A DNA stretch of 64,000 nt from Hirundichthys speculiger (taxonomy: Eukaryota > Chordata > Actinopteri > Beloniformes > Exocoetidae), in the NCBI GenBank assembly GCA_018398805.1, contig JAGFBZ010001543.1, forward strand, positions 620,001 to 684,000, read 5' to 3'. This document shows, piece by piece, positions 11,441-23,320 of the stretch. Positions within the stretch are counted from its first letter, which is position 1. The number at the start of each line of letters is the position of its first letter. Under the pieces are notes generated by a model. It worked only from the letters and a program-made list of their open reading frames with translations. It was not told the DNA's origin and searched no databases. The translations under genes and the position numbers were made by a program.

Positions 11441-12439
11441 CTGGAGAGAGGAAAAAAAACATAGTGAAGTTTATTTTCATTTTACTTAAAAAAAAAAAAC
11501 CTTGCAGAACATGAACAAAATGTATTGTTAACAGCAAGCAGTTTTCTTGACCTCTGAACTAAAAAAAAACAAAACAAAAAAAAAACAAAAAAACTGGATT
11601 GCAGGGGGTGCTTGACTCGACTTTTAGTTTCTGTAAATTGACAAGCAGCACTATTCCTCAAACATCTGATTTAAAAAAAAAAAAAAGAAAAAACAATCAC
11701 CATCAAGCTACTTTGTTGTGCATATGACATTAGATAAAAAGTTTTACTCAACTTTTAAGCTTGTTTTAAATTCTTTTGCGTTTGAAATTTTAAAATATTA
11801 GGACAACCCAACCAGAAAGAGTAGAGTAACTTCACCTAAACATACACTGATCATATTGCTCTTATAAAAGGTTAGGAGATTACCAAAATCACTGTTACAC
11901 TCTGACTAAAAACACACATTTCAAGGCAGTCCTTTTGATAACCGACCAACGAAGTGGACAGACCAAAATTGCCATTTGGAGCTACATATTTGAACTGCAG
12001 ATACAGAATCATTTTAAATTAAATGGAAGCAAATTATTTGGAACAGAATCTTTAAAGATTAGCCTCAAGTCTACTGGGAACAGATAAGCCAAGACATTTT
12101 GCTCTGTTCACTCCTTGGTATTTTTATCTATAACTTGCATATTTTAAAGTGATACCAACATAACTTAGATAACACACAGGCTGTTGTACTAATTTAGATG
12201 TGAAAAAACATGTCTTTAGTAAAAGTGGTGCTGTATTTTTTTTTTATTTTTTATTTTTATTGATATTCAGAATGTTGAAAATATGATCTGAATAATCTGA
12301 ATCTGGTAATCCTATTTGTTCTCCATAGACATTTGGGATAAAGTTACAAGCTTTGATTGATAAGTACATTCTTTTTTTTTTTTTTTTTTTAGTTAAATTT
12401 TTTTTAAATTATTGTTGTAATTTTAATTTTACTAAGATT
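11441..12439. other. No gene recognised; A/T homopolymer runs
   Basis: A-rich tracts at 11560-11600 and 11670-11695 and a T-run at 12369-12390. No coding or repeat family recognised. Confidence 0.6.
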
Positions 12440-12747
12440 GTAACTATGGCAGGGGCCTTTCTGTGTGGAGTTTGCATGTTCTCCCCGTGCTTGCGTGGGT
12501 TTCCTCCAGGTACTCCAGCTTCCTCCCACAGTCCAAAGACATGGATGTCAGGTTAATTGATGGTTCTAAACTGCCCGTAAGAGTGATTGTGAGTGTGCGT
12601 GGTTGTTTGTCTACATGTGGCCCTGCGATGGACTGGCGATCTGTCCAGTGTGAACCCCTGCCTTTCACCCAATGAGAGCTGGGATAGACTCCAGCAGATC
12701 TCTGTGACCCTGCAGAGGATTAAGTGGGTATAGATAATGGATGGATG
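12440..12747 (+). mobile_element. Teleost SINE-like dispersed repeat, nearly full 3' part
   Basis: Shows the familiar chain TGTGGAGTTTGCATGTTCTC, TCCTCCCACAGTCCAAAGAC, GGTTAATTGATGG, GCGATGGACTGGCGA and CAATGAGAGCTGGGATAGAC. It ends with a GGATTAAGTGGGTATAGATA and ATGGATGGATGG tail. The tRNA-like head is missing here. Related pieces lie at 19015-19225 (inverted) and 19694-19756. The ATGG-type tail matches RTE-mobilised SINEs. The open frames over it are not genes. Confidence 0.8.
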
Positions 12748-15012
12748 GGGTAACTATGGTTTTATAACACTATAAAAATGTAGTAAATATGTTTTATAAG
12801 ACTGACATTTCACTCTTGAAGTATCATTCTCATAGAATGTGATAGTTAGCAACAAACGTTTGAGTAGTTTGAGAATTTAGTTTTCCTCCTTTCCAGTCAG
12901 CTGATCTTTGTTTCTGCTGTATCCAGCTAAACATGATGATCTCTGCAGGTATTGCTCACAGCAAAGCATTTTTCATCTGTTGCAAAAAAGAAGAGAAACA
13001 GAAAAATGCTGTAATGTTTGCCTGCTGTGAACTCATCACAATGCTCCACTCTAAATATGATGATCACATTAGTCTCAATTAAACTAAAGCGTTTTATCTC
13101 ATCTCTCTACATCCTCGTTTCAATTTCACCACTCGTTCTTTTTTCTTTCTTCTCTGCAGTCCTCCCTCTTCTGTCTCTTACTAGCTTTTCCCTCCATCCT
13201 TCGAGCAAGAAGTTGTCACATATAATGTTTTGTTATCTAATCTCATGGGAGGTGTGGAATTCATTTTATCTGTTTGCAACTGTAGGCATTATAGTATTTT
13301 TTTTCTTTTTAAGAAACCAGTGGGATGCTTCAAAGGCACTGGCAGTGGCTCTAATGTAAATTCCTTGTGGTTTGTGTGTGGAAAGACACGTGTAGATCTG
13401 CAAGTCTTTCGTATCACATCATAAGTCAATGTAGCACATAAATACAGCAAACATTCAGTGTTTTGCATTGATTTTCCCCACCCCCCCTTACACACATGCA
13501 TATTATGAATACAAATTTAAACCACTTATGTATATAGGAAGAATAATTCTGATGAAATGTTGTAGCTTCTAGCCCTCACTGATCAGACGTAAACACTTTG
13601 ATCATGAAACAGGAACTGTCAATGTTATTCCATATTAAAAAACTTCATATCCACTGCCTTTTATATTTCATTTAAACTTCTTGAGAAGTTTCAGAGTAAG
13701 GAGTCATTTGTTCACATCATCAGTTCGACGTAATATTTGCTTTATTTGTTCCCCTTGTCACTTATGCACCTTCAAGTTGTTCACAGATATAAGTGAAAGG
13801 CAATGGCATTTACAAATATTTTATGAAACATCACATAAAACATTTTACTCCCATGGTCCAGCAAAGAACTTGCAGAAGTCTATTTACTATAAAGTACAAT
13901 CATCCTAGGTTTAAAACTGCCTCTATATTTGCTACATTATGTGCAGTAGGTTAAGAGTCTCTTTCCTCATAAATACTGCACTTAAACATTTTTTTGTTAC
14001 TCATTCTTAGGTTCTTATAACAGATGAAAAATACATTAAGAAAAACAAAATATGTTAAATATGATTTAAATAAAAATGTAAAATCTAGTGTAGTATACAC
14101 ACTGATTTATACAGCTCATAGATAATTTATATTTTCTTTTTCACATGTGAAGAAAACAACAACAACAACTCATGGTCTGCAGCTTGTTTAAAAGTGCAAC
14201 AAACCTGCGTTCTTGTTTGGCGCTGTGTCTGCCAGCTTCCTTCCTGTCCCTGACCTCCAAGGTCAAGGCAGTATAATGAGCTCACTCTCCAATTTCTCTG
14301 TCTCCTCTGTGCTACATGTCACTGCGTCTCTTGCAAACTCTCACAGCCTCAGTTTAGTTCAGCTTATGTTGCTTTAAAATGACCCCTTGAGGGTGAGTAT
14401 TTCCACCTGTGTGTACACACAAGGACAAAAACAGATATGACACTGACTTATAGCAAATAAGAAACAGGAGCAGCTGCAGATATATCACTGATTATGATCT
14501 ACAAACACACACACCTCAGCACTTAACTAAAGCTCTGTTTTAAGAGATCCAAATACCAGTGTCTCACAAGCAAATACAATGTTCTTTACAGTAAAATGTT
14601 TGCTGTGGCGGATGTGATTTACTCTACAAACTATCATCCAGCATATTACATCCTGCCCTGTATGGTCATAACAATTTCAAATAAATGGCTATTGGAGAGC
14701 TTTTCAGAAGTATGGAAGATCCAGAATACCTTTGGGTAGCACAGTATTATGATTTCTGTTTTCTCTCCTCATTTTATTGGTGAATCTAAATAACATTCCT
14801 CAGGCAGAAATTTCTTTTTAATACCAAAGTCAACAGGACCAGATTTATAAAGTTAAATACGTGTAGGCTGTAAGTTCTTTGTATTGTTTCCCTGAAAACC
14901 AGTTTTAATTAACTCTATAATCAATCATACAATACAAAGCTGCAAATGCAGCACAGTGAAGCTAATTTGAAAGAAAACCATTTAAAATAGAAGGCAGTGA
15001 CTCAAGTTAAAA
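12748..15012. other. No gene recognised
   Basis: AT-rich unique-looking sequence. Open frames at 13018-13359 and 13681-13908 have no recognisable domain. Confidence 0.6.
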
Positions 15013-15088
15013 TGTCAGCAAGCGCAGGTTGTGGATATAATTTGTGCTGCCATCACAAATTATATCCACAACCTGCGTTTTGCTGACA
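15013..15088. repeat. Long hairpin: 34/35-nt arms, 7-nt loop
   Basis: The left arm 15013-15046 and right arm 15054-15088 are reverse complements except for one substitution and one 1-nt bulge. The loop is CTGCCAT. The arms include CGCAGGTTGTGGATATAATT. No matching terminal repeats or target duplication are visible outside the arms. Confidence 0.9.
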
Positions 15089-18000
15089 TATCATTAATTT
15101 TTCCAAATGAATGATATGTAATTAATAGCTGGACAAGATTGTAGCACACCTCTACAGGCAGATATTTATTGTGGCAAATAATGCTATTATTCCAGCAGTG
15201 GGACTGGTTTGTGGTGTTTCTCTCTTGATCCCAGCATGCTGCTTTTGAAATAGAGAGACAAGTGATTAGAAATCCAGAGCAGCTGTGCCAATCTGTCCCT
15301 CTTTGGTGCTGATCCCTGAGCCACTCCTCCACATCTCCCCCTACATTTGAACACAAACCACAATCACAAAGATCTATAAGATGTTTTAAAGATACCAATA
15401 AATTAGTCTGTGATTGGAATTTGTTGCATTAAGAATCGATATTTAACCCTTACATTTATACTATTATTATTACACCATCAGGCTGAGAATATTGCCACTT
15501 AGAACAGAGGGGGAAAAAAAGGAAACACAAGAATATCAAAACAGCACTTCAAATCTGTGGATATCTAAAATATCTTTGTTATGTCATCCAAAATACTACT
15601 ACTTCAAACAGAGAGAAAAGGAAAAAGAGGTGCAAAAATGATGTAATTCTATTTGTGGCAGGAGTGTCTGAGAAACTCTGAAGGATCTTCTCCTAACACA
15701 ACACACTGGTTCACTTCAAACTAAATATCACCCTCAGACAAAAAGGGGTTCATCCTCAGGATGAACCAGTTGAAGATGAACCAGGGAAGACACCCAAGTA
15801 GAATCTTAGCAGCGTCGTAAATGCAGTCCAGTACAGTGAGACGTGTACGGACCTTTACAGCAGAGAAACTGAACGACCCCACAAACGGATGGCACAACAC
15901 AGGAGAGCCATACCACTTACAATGGATTGGAGGGTCACTGGTTTACATATGAATTCATATCTTATAAGATCAAAACTCCTCTACCAGGCACTTTGAACTG
16001 ACAAAACCAGAACAAGAAGTCCACTTTCCTTGAAACCTTCGGAAATGACCATGACCTGAATGACTGAGTCCACACTGGCATATAGTCCTCACATGTTTGA
16101 ATTTCCAAATCTCCTCCCTTTTCTATTAAAGGTCCCATATATGTGCTTTTCCTGACTTTCAGAGGGTCAAAGCTGTCTTGAAGTGCCACATACCCCAAAT
16201 TTCAGGCCATCTGCCTGTCATTTTAAGAAGTGCATTATTAATGAGGTTGTAAGACATTTTGAAAGAGTCGTCATACCAGTAGCTTCCAGAAGTTGTGTTC
16301 TCCAAATTTTCTGCTTACACAAACATTTATTGCAAATGCAAATTGATCCTTTAAACTCCAATGACAGATCATCCCAGCTCATGCAGCCATACCCATGTGG
16401 AGTGATATTTGCCTGCCTTAGATGTGATTCATTTCAGAAAGAGACATCATCTAATTGTCTCTGTCGACATGGCACGTTTCAAGTAACATGTCTGATTGGT
16501 TCAAGACGGTAACTAATAACAGCAAAGCAAGTGGGAAGCGGGGGGGGGGAGGAGCATACAGAAAATCGAGGATTTAGGCTGCACAATCTTACAAGCCCAG
16601 AGAGTTTTTGAGTTGTGATTAAAGTAACATGATTCTATTGTGGTGCTTGATTAATATGAATAGGGCAATGCATATGTTGTTTACAAGTCCTCTTCCACCT
16701 TCTTGTGCAGCTGTAGGCCTACTATGCCCAAGCACACCTCATTCAACTGTGCCAGAGGGAAGATTCATAGACATGTTTCTATAGTAATACATGTGCATGC
16801 TTGGAATGTGAGTGCACAAGAGGAGGTGTCCCACTGTTCTGTGGATCACTGTAGCTGAGAAACCACTCAGTCTGTCAGTGACCCTGCAGAGTTGCTTTTG
16901 CCCACACCAAAGTTTTATTCTAGGGCCAAATCTTTTTTTGGCAATATATAATACTGCTGCTGTGGCTGCACAACTCATCATAGGCTGCCAAGATAGGTTG
17001 TGGCCTCGTCCGAGGAGGGCAGTAGTCTGCCAGTGAATGTATACTGCAGTTGCACTGTGAAAACCATCAGAAAAACCTCTATTTCCTTCAAGGCTGTGTG
17101 AGTGGAGGAGCACAAGGCTTTCTAAGTCTCTGTGAAAAGCACAACAACTGAAGTCTAAGAGGCGCAACACATGCTGAGATGTGAAGAGGACTAGGCTGCT
17201 GCCGAAAGAATAGGAGATTATTCCAGAGCAGGCAGGCTGATGAATTCATAATTTTTTGTATTTTTCTAAATAAAGAAGGTTACTGTTCTTTCTTCAACCC
17301 TTCCCACTAGAGGGACCAATGAAAAGCTTAATCAAAGGCAGATCTCAGCATAAGAGCTGTTTTCCCCTTCTAACAAATGGCACTTTAAGTTTTTGGTCTG
17401 CACTTTGTATCTCATCATTCACCTAGGCTGGATCAAGATAGAGCTCTGGCACCAGACCTCCTGATAATGAGAAGAAAATGAGAGGAGCGGAAGCTATGAA
17501 AGGAAATATCCCTTCAAATATGCCCCCTTCTTCTCTCCTCTGCCTCCCCTCCGTCTGCTCTGTCCCCATTCCAACCTCTCAACTTCTATTCCCAGGCTAT
17601 ACACCAAGCTGGGCCCTCTGTGGAGAGCAGGAAGCTGGACTGGGAGCCCGCTGTCTCCAAGCCAAGGCAACTGGGTATGAGATGTCTGTCTAGGAGAAGG
17701 TGGCTACTTTCCCAACTGTGAGCCAGAGTCAAACTGACAGCCATGTTCAAGAGACCCAAGGGAAATTACAGAGTCTCAAAACTCTGAGTGCAAGTAGGCA
17801 CAACATGAAAACCAGCACCCAGTGGATAGGAATAATACCACACATTTTGCGTACTGGACCTTTCATTCGGAAAATAATTAAACAAGTCGGCACCAAGTAA
17901 ATCTGGGAAAGAATTGTTGGGTCTCAAACCTTTTAGGGGTATTGATAAACCAAACCGTGAACAATCCAAGCTTTATCCCATGATAATGGATGTAGGCTGA

Positions 18001-19014
18001 CTGTGTTGTTACGATCCATATAGATAAAAACAAATAAGTTGACTTACTTTAATGAATTATTTGATAAAATCATACACAATCAAATTCTGCTGAGACGACA
18101 TCTGTGCAGTGAGGTAGTATCTTACTGACATGACTCCCTGTCATCCACTAAAGTGTGTAACAAAACTGAAGGAGATTGTATAATTGTTACTGGGCCTTCT
18201 TCTTTTCTTAGAGTTTTGTCTGAAGGAGAGATCCTATTTTCGTCTTGAAAAACCAGTAATCCATGGGAGATCTGTTCTGAAAATTAAAAACTAAGGATGA
18301 GTCTTTCTATGGCTTATTCACATAAGGAAGACAAAGACATGCTTTATTGTATAAAGTGCGATTCACTGGAAAGGAACATTATGTAGATTCAGAAACAGAC
18401 AGCTAAATGATGCAACCTATGTTTGAGCTGGTTATGTATAATTGAAAACACACTGCTCACTTGCATTCTTGTGGCTGAAAAGAGGCTTATTTTTTAGAGG
18501 TTAACCACCAAATCCATCCCTCCCCCTTTTTTGCCCCATGTGTCATATATAAATTATGGTAGAGATATAAGATTTAACATCTCCCACTATGTGCTCACCC
18601 TGTAAGGCCAGTTAGGATGTCAGTTTGTACATGCTGTCGGTACAAAATATCCAAGACATTAATATGATGCCAGGTTTTTTCTTTCTTTTTTTTTTAAAAC
18701 ACTATGTACGACAGTCTTTGTGTTTGGTCCATACATGGTTTTCCATATAACCTGCTCTAGATTTACTGTAATTGCATACCCCTGAGGAGCTGTTGGGGTT
18801 TAGAAACAGCCATCAGATTCTTATTGATGACATGTGCACATAATTAAGATATGTGGGAAAATTTATCTCACTGAAATTCTTCCCATATATGCATCTTTGT
18901 ATTGTATTTAGTCATGTAGATATTATTAGTTTGAGAAGCTGAAGTTGTTGATCTCTGACATTTCTGCCAACAATTCAGCAAAGGTCAGTCCATTAGTCCA
19001 TTTTATGAGTCTAC
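15089..19014. other. No gene recognised
   Basis: About 3.9 kb of mixed composition. It contains a G-run (about 10 bp) at 16541-16550 and pyrimidine tracts around 17520-17580. Open frames of up to 143 codons (16739-17170, minus) show no family signature or splice context. AGGTCCCATAT near 16130 and TACTGGACCTTT near 17853 look like ends of unrelated old repeats. Confidence 0.5.
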
Positions 19015-19225
19015 TTTACACTGATGAGGATCATGAAGGGCTGGAGCCCATGCCAGGTGAGAGGCCCAGTCCAACCAGTTCCCAGTCCATCGCTGGACCA
19101 CACACAGACAAGGCAAATCACTGACCAATCAAGGTTTTTGGACTGCAGCAGACGTTTGAAGTGGGAACCTTCACGGTGTAAGGTGGCAGTACTGACCATT
19201 ATGCTACTATGCAGCTCCTTTCGAC
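19015..19225 (-). mobile_element. SINE-like repeat, inverted and diverged
   Basis: On the minus strand it reads GCTGCATAGTAGCATAATGG, then a divergent tRNA-like B-box region (GAAGGTTCCCACTTCAAACG), CTGCAGTCCAAAAACCTTGA and CAGCGATGGACTGGGAACTG. This is the head and middle of the family whose 3' part is at 12440-12747. The head resembles a tRNA-derived Pol III promoter. Confidence 0.6.
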
Positions 19226-19693
19226 TGTCCTGGCAGTAGCCCGCAACTTCACTGGATTAATCCCAGACAGCAGATGCACTGGGGCCTACTCTGGACTACT
19301 TTTGGCACTTACTTCTCAGTTACGGTACTGCAAATGCTATGTGGGCCAGGCCTGTCCCAGTCTTTATGAACTGGGTCAAAACTGAGTTATGTAATGTGCT
19401 GTATGAACCAGGTGAGGCCCAGATTTCATAATCTAATGTTGGCATAGGATACGGTATGCATTGTGAGATTCAAGTGTTGCTCAAAGGCCCAAAGAAAATG
19501 AAGAACTGGGTCATGTCCAGTGGATATGTGCCAAGTTTAGGAAACCACAGTTTTCTTGAGGCCAAAGAAGCCAAAGAAAAAGCCAAAGAACATTACAGAC
19601 ATTGGTCAAATTTGGGTCAATCATTCTTTGCTATCTGAGACTATTTTAGAATGCCTTGAAACTGAATTGATTAAAATAAATAATTTATTACAA

Positions 19694-19756
19694 TCAGGGC
19701 TGGGCTTGGCTCCAGCAGATCCCCGTGACCCTGCAGAGGATTAAGCGGGTATTAGG
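19694..19756 (+). mobile_element. SINE-like repeat 3' fragment
   Basis: The short piece GGCTCCAGCAGATCCCCGTG, then ACCCTGCAGAGGATTAAGCG, is nearly identical to the end of the copy at 12440-12747. It abuts the hAT-like terminus at 19756. Confidence 0.7.
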
Positions 19757-20217
19757 GATGCACATTTTGGATTTTTTTTATGACCGTTAACCGACGCCCT
19801 TTAACGATTAATAACCGTTAACCGATAAGATTTAAATGCCCTTCCATGCTGCCATTCCTACATTCTGCCATTCCGACATACCACCATTCAGACACATCAC
19901 CATCCCGAAAAATACCGCTATTCCGACACACAAACGTCCCACCATTCCGACCCACCTGACCCACCCGGGAGAGTTGGCTGCCACGATGTTGTGCGCGTTG
20001 TCGTGGAGGCATGCGGACACTTTCCCACTAAGTCCCCACGTCTCCACTGCATCAACCAGTTTAGCTGTGAGGTTATCAGCTGTGTGTCTACCCAGCATGC
20101 TCTGCGTTAACAGGACGGCAGAATTAGCTTTCCCAGTACTCATTGATATAGTGTCATGTAATTGTCACGTAGCTCTCTGTTGTGAGCGCGGTCCAGCAGT
20201 CCGTTGTAATAGCCACC
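19757..20217 (-). mobile_element. hAT transposon fragment with transposase remnant
   Basis: The left edge TAGGGATGCACATTTTGG is a hAT-like terminus. Just inside is a block of GTTAACCG repeats, then about 110 bp of degenerate CCATTCCGACAYAC units of about 17 bp (19840-19950). Minus-strand coding from about 20215 to 19965, in two frames, carries TDCWTALTTESYVTIT, HYINEYW, GRHTADNLTAKLVDAVETWG and KVSACLHDNAHNIVAANSP. These are conserved blocks of the hAT catalytic domain as found in ZBED-like transposases. Two frame changes and missing ends make it non-functional. Confidence 0.75.
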
Positions 20218-20535
20218 AAAAAATGAACTAAATAGTTCATTTTTTGTAATCGACAAACATGGCACCAGCCCGTGTTGCCATGTTTGATTGCTTTCCTCAG
20301 ATACATATCAGGCTCGTTTGTGGTGTATTTCAAATGGAGTTCGCTGTAAACCTGGCACGGTTTTGACCGTGCGTGAACTTTGAAAGAGCGTCGTTCACAA
20401 ATGCCCAAATGAACTCGTTCACGCCCCACGCTCGTGAAGGGGAAAGTGAACGCGCTCAGTTCACGTTCGCGAAAAATATGAACTAGTTTGTGAACTTTCG
20501 TTCAATGAACGCTTTCAGGTACAACACTGCACAGA
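20218..20535. mobile_element. Terminus of a second hAT-like element with GTTCA/TGAAC motif cluster
   Basis: A perfect 13 bp inverted repeat with a 2-nt loop lies at 20218-20245 (AAAAAATGAACTA arms). From 20370 to 20515 the pentamer TGAAC or its complement GTTCA recurs about ten times. On the minus strand the segment ends near CAGTGTTGTACCTGAAAGCG, resembling a hAT terminal repeat. Repeated subterminal motifs are typical transposase-binding sites in hAT elements. Confidence 0.55.
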
Positions 20536-20596
20536 ACTCCTTTTTGCTCTCTTCATCTTCGCTGTAAAGTGGGCTGTGATGAGACGCATGTGATGG

Positions 20597-21690
20597 CATT
20601 GATCCGGACATTTTGGCAAACTATAGACCAATATCCAACCTTCCATTTATCTTTAAAATTCAGGAAAAAATAGTTGCTAGCCAGTTAGGAGAACACCTGC
20701 ATCGAAATGATCTATTTGAAGTTTTTCAGTCAGGGTTTAGAACTCATCACAGCACAGAAACGGCGCTGATTAGAGTCACCAACAACCTCCTTATGGACTC
20801 AGACAATGGATTAGTCTCTGTCCTTGTTCTGCTGGACCTCAGTGCTGCTTTTGATACCATTGATCACGGCCTTTTGCTGCATAGATTAGAGCACACTGTT
20901 GGAATTAAAGAGACAGCATTAGGCTGGTTTAAGTCATACCTATCTGACAGGTTCCAGTTCGTCCATGTTAATGATGTTTCTTCTACACGGACTAGGGTCT
21001 GCTCTGGCGTCCCACGGGGATCAGTGCTGGGACCAATCCTTTTCATTTTATACATGCTGCCCTTGGGAAAAATTATCCAGAATCATGGCATAAACTTTCA
21101 TTCCTACACTGATGATACGCAGCTGTGCTTATCTATGAAACCAGAGGAAACAAAACCATTGGCCAAACATCAAGGGTGTCTTAATGACATTAAGTCCTGG
21201 ATGTCCTCTAACTTCTTGCTTCTAAAATTGAATAAAACAGAGGTTATTGTATTTGGTCCCAAACACCTGAGGAATGGATTAACTGGGTTTATGCTGGCTA
21301 ACCTTGATTTAAGCAGCATATTAATCAGGTTTGCAAGACAGCCTTTTTTCATCTCCGAAATATTGCCAAGATTAGGAGCATCCTCTCCCAGGGTGATGCT
21401 GAAAAATTAATCCACGCATTTGTCAGTTCTAGACTGGATTACTGTAATGCGTTGTTAGCAGGATGTCCGAAAAGCTCGCTGAATAGCCTCCAAATGATCC
21501 AGAACGCAGCAGCGAGGGTGCTGATAGGAATCCGTAAGGGAGATCACATCTCTCCCGTGTTAGCCTCCCTCCACTGGCTTCCCGTGAAATTTCGAATTGA
21601 GTTTAAAATTCTGCTTCTCACATATAAGGCCCTTAATGGCCTAGCTCCTCATTATTTACAAGACCTGATATGCTCCTAATAGAGCTCTCC
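20597..21690 (+). pseudogene. L2/Maui-like LINE reverse transcriptase, frameshifted
   Basis: The plus-strand frame 20613-21410 (265 codons) starts inside the reverse transcriptase with NYRPISNLPF and continues FQSGFRTHHSTETAL, LLDLSAAFDTIDH, GVPRGSVLGPILF and the catalytic box SYTDDTQL (YTDD in place of the usual YADD). After a frameshift near 21300-21350, another frame continues through SSRLDYCNALLAGCPKSSL and NAAARVLIG to LHWLPV and FKILLLTYKALNG, the conserved C-terminal region. The endonuclease and early RT blocks are absent. It breaks off around 21690. In an intact element this polymerase copies its RNA at a nicked chromosomal target. The same family recurs at 30575-31083. Confidence 0.88.
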
Positions 21691-22052
21691 ACTCTCAGAG
21701 TGCAGGATTACTGGTCGCTTGTAATATTACAACAATTACAAAACAAGCTCTAAATAAAATGTAAGGCACATTTTCCACAATGACTACATACTGACATATT
21801 CTAGACACTGTAATTAACACATAAAAAAATATTTTAAGAATTTTACTTCCAGTCCAGTAAATCGAGGGGATGATGCTCTCTTAAAAATCTGGAGGGTGTG
21901 TGACTTCTTGACCTGAGGACAAGCCTTATATACAAATGTATGACCCAATAGCATTCTGAGACTGAACAATAGGACCAAATGAGTATGTTAATGTGGTTGA
22001 ACCAAAAAATAAAAATTAAAAAAAAGGTTTTTTGGGGGATAACAAAAATTGT
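21691..22052. other. Unassigned sequence between L2 pieces
   Basis: AT-rich, ending in GGGGGATAACAAAAATTGTG. It separates the L2 coding remnant from an L2 3'UTR piece in the same orientation, so it may be an insertion into one original L2 copy. Confidence 0.4.
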
Positions 22053-22320
22053 GGTCTTTCACAGCTTCGTCATAGTTATGCTGCTATAGGCCTACGCTGC
22101 AGGGGGACACCAACATGATCTGCTGAGCGGTGTCTCCACTGCTCTTCTTCCTTTCTTTCCCTTCCCTCTTCCCTTTCTCCTCCTCCAGCTCATTCCATAG
22201 TTAATTAGGAGCACCTTGTTACTGTAACTGTGCTCCATTTTCTTTCCTGTAGTTTGTTGTGCTGTTTTGCACCCATTTTTCTCTTTTCTTTCTGTATGTT
22301 TGCAGGCCAGAGTTTCCTTA
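22053..22320 (+). mobile_element. L2-like LINE 3' UTR fragment
   Basis: Begins CACAGCTTCGTCATAGTTAT and continues through GCTATAGGCCTACGCTGCAG, a pyrimidine-rich tract and GCACCTTGTTACTGTAACTG. It matches 33978-34215 closely. It stops after AGAGTTTCCTTAG, so the extreme 3' tail is missing. Confidence 0.8.
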
Positions 22321-22621
22321 GTTGCATGCTTTTATTTTATTGGAAGTTTATTTGTTCAGGGACAATGCACATTGATGAACATTTCTGTAAATGTGCCAGT
22401 TTATAGCTGATTAGCTAATTTGCAACTGTAGTCCCTGGGCAGGATGTTAATTGCCAGTGAAAGAAATTCCAAGTGAGAGGAATGATCACTTTCGTTGTTT
22501 AGTGACTTTTTTTTTTTTTTTTTTTTTTCCCTTTTTGTGGTTAAGTCAAGAAGAGATGACTTGGAGGGGTCCTTTTAAGTTTGGCCTTGTGGTGGCAGTA
22601 ATTATTTGAGAAAGATTAAAA
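22321..22621. other. No gene recognised; T22 run
   Basis: Short AT-rich spacer with a homopolymer T-run at 22507-22528 next to the minus-strand L2 endonuclease piece. Confidence 0.6.
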
Positions 22622-23320
22622 TTACCACAAACCTTTAAAAACCAGGGAGGCCGGACTCAACCAGTTTAGGTTAAAATCACCTAAAACAATCATTTCCAAA
22701 TCTTTAAAAGGAGCTAAAAGATCAGCTATCTCATTAATAGCAGAAGAGGGCGCAGCGGGCAGTCTATAAATTCCAACCACAATAATAGAATAATTTTTTG
22801 CTATGGACACTTTCAGTGCCAAGAACTCAAAAGATTTGTCCACAGACACTGCTTTAAGAACAGTACAATTAAGGCAAGCTCTTGAATAAATGGAAACACC
22901 TCCCCCTCTAGAGTTTCTGTCCATTCTGAACAGGTTGGAACCATCCAAGGCCACCTCAGAATCACTTACAGTGCTTCTTAACCAATTCTCAGATATAACC
23001 ACAATATCAGGATCTGAATGAGTTATTAAAGTTTTCACCCAATCCAGCTTCTCATGCTGAGTGATGCTCCTGATATTTAAGTGAATTAAACCCAGCCCTC
23101 TCCTATTCTTAATATCTGAAGGAGTAAGGGTCAGGTGTGGAACAGATGCAGACTTAAGAGAAACACTAAGGTCAGACTTTAAAGCCTGTGAGGACGGCCT
23201 TGATGCACATAACAGTGGAAAGTGTGGGCTTGAAGCCGCCTGAGCACAAGGGGGACCATATAAGACCATATAAGGACCAGATGTTTTTTTTTTTTTTTCC
23301 CGTTTCATGTTCTGAAACAT
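22622..23320 (-). pseudogene. L2-like LINE ORF2 N-terminus: apurinic endonuclease domain, truncated
   Basis: The minus-strand frame (232 codons) reads GLGLIHLNIRSI, HSDPDIVVISENWL, RMDRNSRGGGVSIY, VVGIYRLPAAPSSA and IVLGDFNLNWL. These are the N, E, R-GGG, Y and D-N blocks of the exonuclease-endonuclease-phosphatase fold used by LINEs to nick target DNA. In ENWL the catalytic glutamate position is kept (usually ETWL). The first about 70 codons, containing a K-rich run, are a less conserved leader. The frame stops after VFKGLW, before the His block, and no reverse transcriptase follows. It is inverted relative to the RT at 20597-21690. That arrangement could come from twin priming or from separate insertions. 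Confidence 0.85.

Noticed and set aside
16739..17170. 143-codon minus-strand frame
   Set aside because: Overlapping frames on the other strand are similar in length, and there is no recognisable motif or exon border.
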